Assembly (NCBI GenBank): GCA_902729315.2
Contig: LR746272.1
Coordinates: 7,590,827 to 7,654,826 of the forward strand
Reading direction: 5' to 3'
Length of the DNA stretch: 64,000 bases
Origin: Spirodela intermedia
Taxonomy: Eukaryota; Streptophyta; Magnoliopsida; Alismatales; Araceae
The position numbers and the translations under genes were made by a program. The notes under the pieces were generated by a model that was given only the letters and a program-made list of their open reading frames with translations, did not search any database and was not told where the DNA came from. Position 1 is the first letter of the stretch; the number at the start of each line of letters is the position of its first letter. Shown here one piece after another: positions 12,552 to 27,359 of this stretch.

Positions 12552-15477
12552 ATGGACTTCAAGAATGTGAAGGTGCCGAAGGTGCCGGGTGGCGGGGCGG
12601 CCTCTGCTCTGGCGAAGTTCGCCGTGTTCGCCGGTCTGGGCGTGTACGGCGTCGCGAACTCGATCTACAACGTCGACGGTGGTCACCGTGCCATTGTCTT
12701 CAACCGGATCGGCGGGATCAAGGACAAGGTGAGGAGATGGCCTCTTCTTCTTTTCTCGAGTCTCTGTTTTTGATCGTTAGCTTATTGGTCCCCTTCTATT
12801 TGTTGCTAATGTGTACGCATTTCTTGCCAGGTCTATCCGGAAGGGACTCACTTGATTATTCCGTGGTTCGAGAGACCGATCATCTACGACGTCCGCGCAC
12901 GACCGCACCTCGTCGAGAGCACTTCCGGGAGCCGCGATCTGCAGATGGTAAACTTCATTTAGGCCTTCCCGTCATGCGTGCAAGCTGTTGGCTAATTAAT
13001 CTACACTCGCAGCAGTGGTGCAAACTCTGTGGCATCCATTTTTTTATTGTTGAGAAGTCGAAATATTGGCAAGCATGATTCATCTTGTTGTGTCGATGAA
13101 CTTTTTTTTTTTGCTTCTTTTCCTGAGCTGATTTTTTTTGGGTACAGTGTTCTCTGCTCCGTCTTTATATATTATACTTTACTCTCGTCAGTTGAACATG
13201 CTCTCTGCTCGAGGGGTCTGTCTCCCCTTTGAGAAATGGATCACAGAGTTATGTTGATTGGATTCAACTGAAGAACAACTCAGCGATATTATATTAGATG
13301 GTCACTTTCACTCGTTTTTCCAACTCAATCGAGCGTGGGCTTCTCTTTTCTTCGGTCACAGTTTGTCCTTGAATATTCAAGATTTGTTAGTTCCGCTTAG
13401 CACCATGGAGATGTATCATGCGTTCGTTCTGATTTTATTTCACATTTCTATTCTTCTATCATCTGGTTCATAGTTTCCTCCCCAAAAAGATAATCATTGT
13501 TTAGTGAATATTAGTGTATTTCTAGTTCTCATTAATTCTAAATCTTTAGAATTACCAAGACCATGTGTGCTCGCCCGCTGTGGCCATGTCCCACAGGCCA
13601 CAGTGGGGCTCTGACCCACTGTGCATCATGCCTTTGCTGTGCTTGATTGATTTTTTTATCTTATAATATTCCTTCATTTATTCGTTATCCGTTCTACTAT
13701 CATGCAGTTGGAGTCTAGAGAATAATACCATCTATCACAGATATAAGCATCCCTGAAATAGATTTTTGACCTAATCTAGATTAATGCCTGTTTTGGGGTT
13801 TCAACAGCTCATATCTCATGGAAATGTGGGTACTATGTTACGGTAACTTATGAAACTTATTCATCAAATTTTTAAGGCTCTTCATGAAGCACTTCCTGGT
13901 ACCTTTGGCACTAGGGTGTTATCTCTTCTCTTTCTTTCTATCAAATCTAATAAGGGTTGGGTTCTTATCCTACAAAAACCCTAGACATGAACATATAGCT
14001 CAATTTTGCCCGTTGACTTCACTTCCAACGGCGTACCGACTGTTCACTCGTCTTTACCTCTTTTTGCGATTCCATTGAATTACCATATACTCATTGAATT
14101 CATCCGAATCACCTCAGTCGGATCCATGTTACTTTTCTCGGAATGGAAAGAAGGTGAGAAAGAGTAAGAGGAGGATTGAGGATCTCCTTTTCAAGTTCTT
14201 TGTTTTTGTTCGAAGAGTATGACTACTATGAATCTATGTTTATCTGCTTTCTATATATGCAAATATGTGCAGAGGCTTGCACTTATTTCCTTATTATCAC
14301 TTGAATTATCCTTGAGATAATTCGTGTTATGCTTATGGACAGGTGAGAATTGGCCTTCGAGTTCTCACTCGTCCTGTAGCTGATCAGCTGCCTACTGTCT
14401 ACCGAACACTCGGGGAGAACTACAATGACAGGGTTCTGCCATCGATCATCCACGAGACGCTCAAAGCAGTGGTGGCACAGTACAATGCTAGCCAGCTCAT
14501 CACACAGAGAGAGGTACGAGCCCGAGTAGCAGAATCAGTGTACAAATCTCCTTGCATGATGCACTGCCTCAGAACGTTAAAGCCGATGAGGTTAATTAGT
14601 TTGGTGTTATTGTTTGGCAGGCAGTGAGTCGAGAGATCAGAAAGATTCTCACCGAGAGAGCGACGCACTTCAACATCGCCTTAGACGACGTGTCCATCAC
14701 ATCTCTGACTTTCGGTAAGGAGTTCACCAGTGCGATTGAGGCCAAGCAAGTGGCGGCACAAGATGCTGAGCGGGCAAAGTTCATCGTGGAGAAGGCAGAA
14801 CAGGATAAGAAGAGTGCCATCATTAGAGCGCAGGTACTATGAGCTTCCATCTCGAGTAAAGTGATCTCTATCTCTAGTTACTCCCATAACGAAGCTTTTT
14901 TGGCAGATCTTGGCAGATCTTGGTAAAACCATATGCCCACATGAACATAGAGCCAAATCCATTTTTAGGTAGCTAGAAACCTTAGAAAAAATCCATGGGT
15001 TAATAGGTAGAAGCTATGAACATAGTGTGAAAGCTGGGAGCCTCTTCCATTTTCTCAGATTCTCACAAAACTCTTGGCTCTTATCAAAGCTTCTATATGG
15101 GAGCGAGTCACTTGTGATTCATTCACCTTCAGACATTAATCGTTTCTCACATGATCTTGATATATATATCAAGAGCTAATGCTTGATGAATAGGCCTAGA
15201 ATGTGATCCTGGCAGGTCTGTCTCTTGGCTTCTCAAGGTTTTTAAGCGTCTTATGAATGGTATTATGGTCCAATAGGGAGAAGCCAAGAGTGCACAGCTC
15301 ATTGGCGAGGCAATCGCCAACAACCCGGCCTTCATCACTCTGAGAAAGATCGAAGCAGCGAGGGAGATCGCTCAGACCATCTCGAACTCATCCAATCGGG
15401 TGTTCTTGAACTCCGACGACCTGCTGCTCAACCTTCAGGAGATGGACTTGGACAGTGCAAAATTCTCAAAGAAGTGA
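12552..15477 (+). CDS. PHB: Prohibitin, type II (PHB2-like), mitochondrial
   Basis: Inner-membrane scaffold subunit that forms ring complexes with the other prohibitin type and supports mitochondrial biogenesis and AAA-protease control. Exons 12552-12728, 12831-12947, 14343-14513, 14621-14833 and 15277-15477 all join at phase 0 and give 292 residues, the usual length. The N-terminus (residues ~15-40) has the uncleaved hydrophobic segment [20 protein letters not shown]. The SPFH/band-7 domain follows ([20 protein letters not shown] onward), then the long helical region with [10 protein letters not shown] and [20 protein letters not shown]. The protein ends DSAKFSKK. The ATG is well placed behind a CT-rich leader. 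The family is certain; type II is preferred over type I from the N-terminus and the YNVDGGHRA segment. Confidence 0.97.
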
Positions 15478-16215
15478 TGACGATGTGAGGAACCCCTTTT
15501 TTTCTACCCCTCCGCCTCTCTGCGTTTTGACTCTTTTGTAATATTTCTTCTGGAGGAGATGCCGTCCGCATGACATTTTCACTGCCTGATAATTTGCACC
15601 CCCCTTCCCCCCCGGGGGTGTCTGAGAAGTATGGGAGATCTGATCTGATCTTCTCAAGTGGCTCTCCTTTGAACCTTTAAAAGAATCTTGCATCTTCATC
15701 CATGATGTGGTTATCAAAACATCCCAATTTAGAAAGATATCGATGATGATAATCTAGGTTTCTCTATTGTTGATTTTATTTATTTATGCTTGGTTCATAT
15801 CTTCTGCCCCTCCACATATTGCCGGAATAAATTACTGATTGCTCTTTTTTATTGTTCAGTCAAAGTATTTATGCCAGTTACTATAAATAAGTAAATGTAA
15901 GTAAAGAGGTGAAAAAATCCTGATGCTGTCTTAAGCAGATGAGATGGTTCTGGTCAGTTCAGAAATGGAGATACTAACTTTAGTCTAAGCTATCAAGAAA
16001 TAATTAGATGAATAAATAAAATAAGTAAAATGCATTATATTTCACTTCTTGTTCAAGTAAAATGTATCTCCAAGCAGACCAATACAGAATTCAAATAGTC
16101 ACATCAGCTATGGAAAAGGAGCCACCAAATAAGGGCATGGAAAATAATAAATTCTGCGGAAATTCGCTAAAACGTGGAGCAATTCCGTTTTAGAACACAC
16201 AGGAGGCCGGGGGAT
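15478..16215. other. Convergent intergenic region (prohibitin and PP2C 3' ends)
   Basis: 738 bp between two converging stop codons. It begins with a pyrimidine-rich 3' leader containing a C-run and G-run near 15600, then AT-rich DNA with AATAAA-like words on both strands. It probably holds both 3' UTRs. No gene seen. Confidence 0.6.
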
Positions 16216-19200
16216 TTACTTGTCCTTGAAGACGATAACTATGACCGTGCAGTTGTCCTTGCAGCGTCTCTCACGGACAGCTTCTCTCACTAGGCGCCTG
16301 GCCACAGCAGCCGCAGGTAGGCCGTCCTGCGGAGGGAAGAGAGCGGTTAAAACCACATCAAATCTTGTGAGATTTTACAGCCTGATCACGAGCCATTTCT
16401 CTCACTAAAACCAGGCAAAAGAATGGAAGCTTGAAAGCGGCATGCTATGTGCGCATACCTGTAAATGTCTGTGGATGAAGTCCACCGCATCACTGGGTCC
16501 AAACACCTGCAAGGAGCAGAGAGAGATCAGCGAGCAGGTCCGTAGAACAGCAGGACGGCCAGGAGTTAGGAATGAGCACCCCCCAGAGGCCGTCGCAGCC
16601 AAGGATGATGAATTTCTCTCTCCCTGTGAGCTCGAAGGAATGGATGTCCGGAGTGGCAGTGACCCCCACCTGCAAGAAGAACGTCCAAACCCGGAAGAGG
16701 TTTATCTACTGAGATCACAGACTAGAAGTATCCCATCTCATCTCCTTCCGAGGCAAAAAAAAATAGTACATTATAAGAAACTAATCGCTCAGGAGGATGT
16801 TCCAGACCCAAAAACTCGTTAATTTTCGTTTTATTAGATGCTATTGAGTGAGTTCCAAAGAGGTATATACCCTGTGGTTCCGAATAGGTATAGGTAAGCT
16901 GTTGAGTGAGTGAGAGAAGATACGCGTTCATGGGCGAGAGAAGATACGCTCCCTGAAGAAGCTTTGATAAGAGTCAAGAGTTGTTTGAGAATCTGAGAAA
17001 ATGGAAGAGGTTCCCTGCTTCCACACTATGTTAATAGCTTCTAGCTATTAACCCATGGATTTTGATGAGCTTTCTAGCAGCCTAAAAATGTTTTAATCAA
17101 TACTGACTAGAAAAAATCATCAGATCACTGCCAAAAAAAGCATCGAGTACATATCTCGAAGGGAAGACGAATACTATTTTTATACGTCGAAAGCATTCAG
17201 TGGGGAAGAAAAAGAAATTAAAAAATAATAAAAAATCAAGGTAAACGAGGAACTGAAGATAATGCTCTGCTTGGCTGAATCCAGAACTATCCAAGGATCA
17301 TGGGGAGGCACTGAGGTTTTTTCTCAGCCCGTTTCTCAGGTAAAACGTGATGAAGCAGCTAGTGAATGATGTGTAAGATCGACAGTGGATCATATATATA
17401 TATATAGTAGTAAGGAAAAACACCTTCTTGAATTGGCGATCCCCAAAAGCTCTAGAAACTTCCAGACGACCCTGTAGACGCCCATTGGCACCCACTGAAC
17501 CGCCGGCCTGGAAGAGAAATTAGGGAGAAAATCATGGTTAAAGTAAAATCTGAAGGCTGCTAAGAGCCTCACCCAATTGATTGAAAGCAATAACATCAAA
17601 GGTCAAAATATATGCATACATGCTTATGCATTGGAAATTTGTATTTCTACCTCTTTCATGATCTATTTTTTTAATATATCCACGCCACTTTAAATTTCTG
17701 CAGAAAATATCGATTCTCAATTTCTCAGCCATATGGTCGTCTTATCTTTTAGGTAATAAATACCCTCATAAATATGAAAAGTCTCGTTCACCGTCTATAA
17801 ATAGTAATATAGAGAATAGTAGTCAGCAGCCATTTCCTCCGCTACAAGGAAGCAAACGCCAAATCCTGCGTATGGGCAAGGCTACAAGAGCTTGCGAGGT
17901 GTATACCAGCGAAAGAATGATATCTTGAGGGTACAAGTAAAAGGGTACCAACCAAAAACTGTCTGACATAGGAAGGGTACCAATCATATAAATTAGAGCA
18001 ATACAAGGTATAGAAGCGAGAACATAGTCCCTATATTACTTTGAGAGTACCAAAGACTGAGGATCAAGTAAAAAATGGAAAGAAACCCTTCACTCTTCTT
18101 CACCAGCAGTAAAGAGAGAAGAAAAAAACATCATGTGGTTTACTCTGTATTTACAGTAAACACGAAGCTAAACATAGAACAAGATAAGATACTCAATGAC
18201 TGCGTTATAGCGATTAATCTCTGCATTATGAAAGAGATCATGGCCTCAGATTCAAGTATTTGTTAATATATATTGAAATTTGTAAAATAAAAAAAGATTA
18301 AATTTTTTCTCACTGGAATTGATAGGGTTGATGCATGCATTAAATATATGATTATTATAAGGTTCTAGAAATGAGACTACATAGAGGGTTAAACTCAAGT
18401 TTGGGGTTCGTTTTCAAAAGAGAGGGGTCAAGAAGCAATGGCAACATGTGACAATTACATTTACGTAGATCTATTGCAGTATGCAGCTGGAAACTATTTG
18501 AAGTGACATCACCCTAATGAATATTTCATTTTGGAAAACATGCCCATCAACAACATCATTCATTACCTTCTGAATACGAGCGCGTTCATTTGGAAAGATA
18601 GCTTTATGTTCTCTTGTGATAACAATTGCCTTCAGAGGAGCATCATGGGGCCCATCTGCACGAGACGACCGTGCCAATACTGCTTTTGCATCTCCAATAT
18701 TTGCAACCAAAACCTAACAAGTGATTTTTTAGACAAGAGATGGAAAAAATTATGTGAGTCAAACTTCGTGGATACAATATCACAACTGATGACCACTGTC
18801 ACAGCTATATTAGTCAATAAGTCAAAGGCCCAATAATGTCAAAAAGTTAATATTTACACGACATGGCTTCCTTTTTAGGCCTTCATTGCATAGAGACACG
18901 GAATCTGAAACTGACATTGGGATGAAGATGCCAAAGCCAAAAGGAAAAATGCGATAACACATGAAACCATCTATATAAAAAAGGAATCCAGCCGCAAAAC
19001 CTCATAGAAGCGAACATTTGTGCAAATGAAGGTCTATCAGGCTTCTTATCTTTTTACTAATTGATGGTGGAAAAGACAAGAACACAATAGAAAACCACTA
19101 TGTGGCGATCGGTAAGTAATGGTGTCATTCGATACATTAGAAACATCCCTTACACCAATCGCATACAGCAGAGCTCATTAAGCACAAGTATCCGGCAAAA

Positions 19201-22200
19201 AAAAATTATACAAAACAGACAAAGGGGTCCTAGAATGCAAGGCTTCTCTGCAAATCAATCTTCCTGATAAAAGTCCAAGCTTCACCTTATCCAAGTTTGA
19301 CGGAAAAATTAAGAAAATTTTACTAGCCGTTGGATTTGATTTCTTTATTCGATATGAAGCCGGGAGCCTTCTTGTCGACAGTTTCCAAAGATATTTGAAG
19401 GCTTCTGCAGCGCAGGAATAACATTCCATACGAAGCTTTCTGGGTTGGCTGCCTGATTCTCAAATTCCCGCATTGATGGCTTCAGTGTCCTGTTGCAAAC
19501 CTCTGGGACTTCTAGAGCATACTAGGTTCTTCCTTCCCTCATCTGACCCAAATAATCCTTCAGTATCATGACCACAAGTGCAAGAGAGATTGTACAAACT
19601 CGTAATAAAATGAAATATTTCAACCAGAAATTTTAATCTTTAATAAATTAATGGTTCAACAAGGATGTTAATTTGTAAAGTCGTATAAATTCTGGCACTT
19701 AAGAAGATACTTGCCCAAGAGGATACATTCCATAGAGATCCCTGAAGCGGATGCATTCTTCTGAGTTGATCACTTAAGTATAGTGAAACTAAAGAACACT
19801 ACTAGTAACCTCAGGCAGTAGTGAGGTTTCATATCTGGCTTTTATCAAAATATTGTGGCCATATGACAGTAAAGCAGACTCAATGCGTAGGTGAGACCGG
19901 AACATAAAGCATGTTTCATTGCTCCCTGATAAACAATTGAATCTTTTTTTATCAATTAGGAAAAATGCGATCATGAGTACATCAACGTAAGAATTGACAA
20001 TGAGACATCATGTGCCAGATCTAATACGTTTCCATCAAATTGTCCTCGGATTATATCAATGGTTGCTCATTCGAACGTGATGATGTACATAAAGCTTTGA
20101 ACAGAGAGTGAGACTATTTATGGAAAGCTGTAATATAAGAAGAATGGTAATTGAAATGTAAAAAGAGTAGCATACTTACCATTTGGCCCAACACCCACAG
20201 GCATACAGCCGTTGCACCATCCTGCCAACCCCCTGAAAAAGATAAGAGATAGGGATATAATCTTGTTGGATGTTTATATGTGATAATATAAAATCACTTT
20301 AGTACATATCACAAAATATCCATGTTTGACTTTGTAATACTAAGGAATCTATTTATCACGGAAAAAATCCTCTGGAAAGCATAAATGTCCAGTGAAACAA
20401 AATGCTGGTATCATTCTGCTTTCCATGAAACAGAACCATTAATGAAGAAAAATATGAAATCGATGTTGGGAACTCCATAAAACAAAAATAAGGACAGACA
20501 AAGACCCTAGTAAAATTTGACTGTTCACGTCGGTGCCAATTTTTTGTACATTTTGAAAAGATTTGGGTCTGGCAAAAAAATAAGGTGCTTACCTTTAAAA
20601 AAATGGCTACAGGTTTGATGGAATAAACTGCATGAAAATTACTACACTTATTGGGACCATTAGCGAGCTCATCCCAAACATTTACTGGCACATTTTAAAA
20701 CGCGTGGCAAAATACAGATCGTGTTTGAGAGATACTAATGCCGACTATTCCTGATTGTGTGGAGTTTATCGTTGCCCAAGTCATCTCCTAAGGTAACAGC
20801 GTGTAAATTGATCACTTTTGATTCATTCCTGGAAGCAAATAAGGGTATTAGCAGGGAAATACGTTTAGTCCATTAGGAGATCATTCCTTCTCCCAAGTAA
20901 TCCTCTCTTCTGCCACCATAGCGTACATTAGTCTTGAGTTGTCTTAAACACAACTGAAATGCAACTTACCTGGAACATTTTTCCATTCTAGGTATCTTAT
21001 TCTCCTTGAATCTCATAGCCACAAAACCATATAAAAAAAAGCTTCAGTCAACTCTATCCTACCATTTTTCAAAATATAATTTCAAAGCATATGGCCTTCC
21101 CCTGATCGTTAGCCACCAATCCTTCTTTTGACAACTCATAACAATCAGGTCAGTTTACTCCATTATCATAGATATTCATTCCCAAGAAAAATCCATCAAG
21201 ACGAGGTAACCCGTGCCTCTTCGAATCAGGAGGGCCTCATTTTACTCATTCCGACAAAAAAATAAAGTTAGACAGGTCTTGGAAGGCTTCTTGATTTTAT
21301 TCACGGATACTGTTGAGCCTATGAAGTAGAATCAAACCACTATCATGTTTGGACTGGTAAGAATTTCTTGATAACTTTACAAGTTTTTATTGTTTAGTTT
21401 AGGTGATTCAAATAGATTCTCAAATGAGTGACAAAAACAGATTCCAACCCACCTGATTCTCGTTACCATCACGATACGTATTCAAGTCATCCATAAATGT
21501 TCCATGTTTGAGTATCACTTCTTGTACTCCAGTTCCAGATTCAAACCACAGGATATTCTGCCCTCTTTGCAACTTTCTACTTCATCAATGCTTCTATTTA
21601 AATTCAATGTAACAGAGATTCACATAATAATGCCAGTCCAACCTGATGACTATTGAGTATTTCATGAATTACAAAAAGCCAAAAACAATCAATAAGGAAG
21701 GGAATTGTTAAAATTATTCAGTGAGCATGATTACCCGCAGCACTTTCTCGAAGAAGGCGTTCATCAGTTTTCTGAAAGCCTGAAAAAGCTCACCACAAAA
21801 AAATTGAAGAGGATTAATAAAAATTCCAACAGAGAGGGATAAAACAACAGTAGTACATAACTAGGGCATAATACAACAATATTGCACAGACAAAAACAAA
21901 CTCAGAAATACCATCATGTAATCTGAGTTATTATATTGCTTTAAATACGACAGTGTGATTTTCAACTTGTACATAGTTTTCAGAAAGTGGATAATACTGC
22001 ATCTTAATAAAAACGGAAAAATGCACCAGTATATCCCGTGTCCTTAAAAACACCGTGCACAGTATATAGACGACATCGAGATAGTTCACGCAATGGTGGC
22101 AGCACAAAGTACCGAAAATGGAACAATCATGCTTTTCCCCCTAAAAACAATGCCTCACCTTCTCTTTCACCTATCTCACGGAAAATTGAAATTTTTTCAG

Positions 22201-25200
22201 ACTACATGCTCATTCCCCTAACTCTGTATAGCCCATAGGGTTACATGAAGGATGTGTCACTAAACAATCCATTTTAAGGACCCAATGCCAATTCCATTCT
22301 GATAGTGGCTTCCCTATGTATGAGATTGGCGTAATATGCCTATTCAGTGAAGTAAGTTTTTTTTTTCCCAAATATAACATGATAATGAGAATACTAAGAT
22401 CAAGAGCTCCGAGGACTAACCTGCATGACATAGAATGCTGGCAGCAGTAATTCTATCAATGCATATAGCTAATCGTGATATAGACCTATTTATTAAACAG
22501 AAAGGACCTCAGCTCCGAAACACAAAAGAAAAATGACAGTCACTCTGATGTTAGAGAAACAGATGACATCAAGCAATAGACTCTCTGAAAGTACCATTGG
22601 TCCACCATAAAAACTGTTGAGAAAAAGTATAATTGAAATTTATTACAGAATAAGCTGTAAATATTCAGTTACCTTCAAGGATCGCTTTCTTGGAGGCTCT
22701 GACATCCATCTGCAAGTTGCAAATGGATTTTTCCACATAAGAAACAGCTAAAAGAGCATACAAAAGAGTAACAGCTTAAGAAGCTTTTGAGGGAAAATCT
22801 ATAAAAAAACCAGATAAAACAATTAAAATAAAGTCAGTGCAAACAGAACTCCATCTAGAATAGGACTTTCTATGAGAAAAGCCCCAAAGAGAGAAAATGG
22901 TAGATTTACTTTACATAATGATGTTTTCTCCTTTTTTATGAGTAGCACAAATTTTGCCCCTATGATTCACATAGTTTTGGAAGAAAGCACCTGGGTGCCT
23001 TAAATTGGGTTACTGAAAATAGTAAAGCTGCTGATCTTATAATTAGTTAAAGATCCATCATTTTTCGTCAATGATGAGTCGTACCACTGTGGTTTCCAAA
23101 ATCTATTGTTCTCAAAACGTAAAAATGTGGCATTTTAATGCTGAACAGTTGGCAAGAAGTGGCGAGCCATCAACTATTGAGAAATATATTAATTTGGTTT
23201 CTAAATCCCTTTTTCAAGTCTAATCTAGGAATGAAGATTATCATGGTAGCTCTTACGACTGTATATACTTGCTACCTTCGACCATACGCACTAAATTTAA
23301 TCTTCGGCCACTTCACTTAGTGAGTTCTGCCATTACCTGAAATTTAATCTATGACACCAACCGAAATTTACCACCTTTTTATTGTTATTCCTTTCAATGT
23401 CTTAAGAACCACTTACAACATAGTTCGTATAACGCTGCTGTCTGTCTAACATCTGTAAACCATTCTGGTAGCTGTATTCACGATGCTATTAATCAAATGA
23501 AATATAAATATTTTTCAATTCATTAAATGCTCATTAAACCATTTTATGACTGAAATCTGCATCGATTTTAAATAGACATTGGAATGCATCCTCTATCCAG
23601 TAATTGATTCTTCACTACTATAACCACAAAAAATAAGCAGAACAGGCAGACACACCAACTCACGTGGTAATCCTGCTGAAAGAACATTTGCGTGTAGGTG
23701 CTTTTGTGCGTAATCAGCAGCTAGTCGACCTCCATGCCCATCATAAATCGCAAAATGTGCACATCTGTCACGAAAGATGCAATCATAGTATAAGGGTAAA
23801 ACCAGGAACAACAATGAAATCTTTGGCATACTCTTTTTAAAATGGGAGGCATAAGGCCACAAACAAATCAATGGACTTCATTTCAGATGTGATACGTGCG
23901 TTGATAACTAGAATATGATTCTATAAAAATTAGCAAGTGAATGTGGCTAAGAGTAGCAAATGAAATGTTACTGTCAGTAAAATCGTAAAATAATATACCA
24001 TATAAATTTAAACATAATGGATGTGGTAAAAAACTGATAATGTGGAATGCCAGTCCACATGAAATTCACATTGCACCCATATACGTTTCAGCCAGGGCTA
24101 CCATAATCTCCTCGAACAAGTCAAGTACCCATGCCATGTCTACTCGAGCGCAGTGACTACTGTTTGAAACAGTGATAACTAAAACACTCGGCTACATCAT
24201 TGAAATCATGAAGCCCGTTTGTGCATAATCTACTTTTACATTCACTCTACACAGTGAAATATGGAGGTTGTCTTTCCTCTCTCCTAGGTTCCCATTTGCT
24301 GCGCTTCCACTTCATATAATAGTGAACACAAATCCCAACAAAGCCATTTGACAGTGGTGAATGTAACGGAGGTCAATATACAGCAATCAAGGAAAAACTG
24401 ACGCCACAATGGATGACACACGTGAAAACCATGTTATCATCCTTTACATGATGTTTGATGAAGAAAAATAACCTATTAGGTGAAACGATAAGTGAAAACT
24501 TTTCAAAATCTTCCAGTTTCACTCGTAATTATTTCTAGATACCATATGCACAACCACAGTAATGGATCGTCTACATGCACCGCAGGAAAAGAAAAAAACC
24601 ACTGGATTTTTGTGGTATCTGACAACACAGAAGAAAAATTACGTGATACACATGAAGGAAGAGCATAAGCACCTCAAAGTTCCAGGACATTCCATGCTTG
24701 CATCAGGAAGAACAACCCATGCGTCTTCCATGCTGTGCCTAGAACCCTTGTCTTCTGCTGCACTGGCTTCAATTGGGAACACTTTACTAACACATTGACT
24801 TGCAGCTCCCAAGTTAGATGAGGGGATGCCCTTTGCAAGAATCCTTTCCCCAGATTCTTGATTCGAAGTTACTTCAGAGTCGAATCTACCATTGTCATTT
24901 TTCCCAATGGAGGAGTTAATTTCCTGAGAAGCACATGTCTTCGAACTTTCCACTTTTTCTGCATTTTCTGTAACTGAGGAAGTGACTTTTAGTTTTTTTC
25001 CAGTAGAATCTTCACTATCAGATATGCTTTCCCGTTTTGGATGACTCCAATTATTCATATCATCAGCTGCAATAACACAAAAAATAGAAACTTGGGTAAT
25101 TGGATTAAAATCCTTGAAACATAATAATTCATACGAAGCAAGCGATCACCAAATATTGTGGGGAATACTATTCATGATGCAAGCACAACGAACATCAAGC

Positions 25201-26933
25201 TACACAGTTAGAGTTGCATGTCCATAAAAGTAAAAAATAAAACTTGCTCAAATTAATCAACTACAAAAATAAGGGACTGCATTACTTTTGACTGAAGTGA
25301 TTTCCTTGTTAAAATAAATCTTGATTATTGGTGAAAGTTGTCTATGTTTTTCTATTATTCCTTCCCAGAAAATTTAATACAATTCACATGACTGAACATA
25401 ATACATCTATCAGCAGTCTCTGCACCTCAATATCATAAGACCAATTAATACCACACGGCTTAAAACGGTTTGGTGGATTTCCTCCAGCTTGGCCGATACA
25501 AATGATGCCAGTATAATATTCCTTTGACATTAATATTGTCTGAGTGATTTGGAGGAGGGGAATAATAGGTTTAAAGATGCTTCTGACGGGATCAATCATA
25601 TTTTCAAAAAATAAAATATTTTCTAACAAAAATTATCAAATCTTCAGAATCCAGCTATTAAGATCACCCCCCGTAGTGCAGGTTTTGATCCTTTGTTGAT
25701 CATTATAGAGTGCTGATCCTTCTCAGATAAAAAGATGCCACAAGTTTTCCTTCAATAACAAAAATCATGGAAAACAAGTCAACGCTAGTCACTAAAATCT
25801 TTTGTTTTTATCATTGAGTCCCAGGAATCTTTTCCAAGAGCCAGGGGAGGTGAATATACTTTTATACGGGTTTTCTAATATTTATGTGAGGATTTTAAGG
25901 AGTCTCTGTGAACCTATAAATTTATGAGGATTACAAGGGATTCCACATATCCACATCTCATAGTATGATTCTAATGGAGAAATTCCCAAAGAGAGCTACA
26001 ATTTCATTTTTTATGTTCCTGGACTGTCTCATTCCACCATAATCTGCTATCTCTCTTGCCTTAGACTAGGCTCCAGTGCTATGTTTTTCACCTTTATTGT
26101 TAGCGAACTTTAGAGAAACTGTTGTACTGGGGTTTTGGAGCGAACACTAGAATTTTAGTAGCCTCGTAGAAACCAGCAGTTGATAGCAGAGTTACACATT
26201 GTTATCCAGGGAAATATTTTTTATTGAATATACGGAAGATTTTTTTTTATCAGTTACACAAAACTAGATCAACCGATATGCTGATCTGCTCATTTGTTTT
26301 TCCAAATGTAGCGAATTTACAAGTAGCGCTAGGAAAGTGGACATAGACCAAGGATGAGGTCACATAACTAAAACGAAATATATAGTCAGCCTTCGGCGCA
26401 CATTTGCTCTTCCCAGTGTTTCATTGTAGTAGCTTAGATTCTTAAAATAAATTTCTAGTTGCATTTCTAAATGTTTCAAATCATCCACCTCCAGGCCATT
26501 CCATACACACGCACTCTAGGGTTTCCCACAACTTTGAGCCAACACGGTTCAATCCATCCACGGGGTCGTCAGAGTTGATAGACGAGTTAGCTAGCTCCAC
26601 CAGCACCACCTCATCATCCGCAAGTCTCCGTTTTCATGTGTTTCTTTCGTTCTAACACGGTTCTGTTTTTCCCACAGTTATTTACAGCACGCAGAGGACA
26701 AGCGGTAAGATAAAGTTCTCATCCCAAAAACGGCAACAGCACGAGGCGCTACTGCCCAAACCTCATGAAGATTAAAGGAACCTGGGGTTGGAAAAATCGC
26801 ATGAACTATGTCGAAGAGTCAAGACGAACATATTTTGTAATCTGCCAATAAATTAAACGAACTATCCAGGGAAGGAATTTAGAACACCGCTCAATCGGCG
26901 AGCATAAAAAAAACTTTGATTACCTTCCGACAT
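16216..26933 (-). CDS. Protein phosphatase 2C, PP2C 8-like (Arabidopsis At1g18030 type)
   Basis: Metal-dependent Ser/Thr phosphatase (PPM family). Eleven coding exons, right to left: 26924-26933, 24673-25066, 23656-23764, 22673-22709, 21735-21779, 20180-20232, 18567-18713, 17424-17507, 16580-16669, 16459-16506 and 16216-16326. They give 375 residues. The first ~85 residues are acidic/Ser-rich and look disordered. Conserved motifs: RHSMED (E117, D118), YDGHGG (D143, G144), WQDGATA, VANIGDAKAVLARS, SRAFGDRQFK, GCDGLW (D319) and KDN (D363, N364), so all metal-binding acidic residues are present. The start exon is only 10 nt (ATG TCG GAA G) and joins exon 2 as MSEADDMNNW. If that microexon is not used, the in-frame ATG at 25058 gives a protein six residues shorter. 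The gene converges on prohibitin and diverges from L17. Substrates are not known from sequence. Confidence 0.95.
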
Positions 26934-27317
26934 TGCCGAGAACGAGAAAAATCTACAATCACCAGCCGCGTGCCACCGCGGTGCGGATTTATCGTGAGCG
27001 CACGCAGAGAGGAGGAGAGAGAGCGGAAGAGGGGAGTGGAGCGGACGAGGGAATCCCAGTTGAAGCTTGCGGGTTGGACGAGAGAGGAGTCCACGTGTAT
27101 AGGGCCGGGCTTTCTAGAAGAGGCTTTCTTATAGATGTCAATAGGCCCGTCTGAGTCAGAAGGAAATGGCCTATTAGGTTTATCCCCAGTGACACGTGTC
27201 ACATAATGTCCACGTGGTGACAAGACACGTGTCATACCGGTCCTGGCAAGAGGTTTTGCTTCCTTCGCAGAAAAGCCCTAACCCAAGCACCATCGCTCTC
27301 TCTCCTTCTCTCTCTCT

Positions 27318-27359
<42 letters not shown>

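Noticed and set aside
13578-13623. Short hairpins (CACAGTGGG...CCCACTGTG) in prohibitin intron 2
   Set aside because: Stem of only 9 bp with a 7-nt loop; too small for a microRNA precursor or transposon claim.
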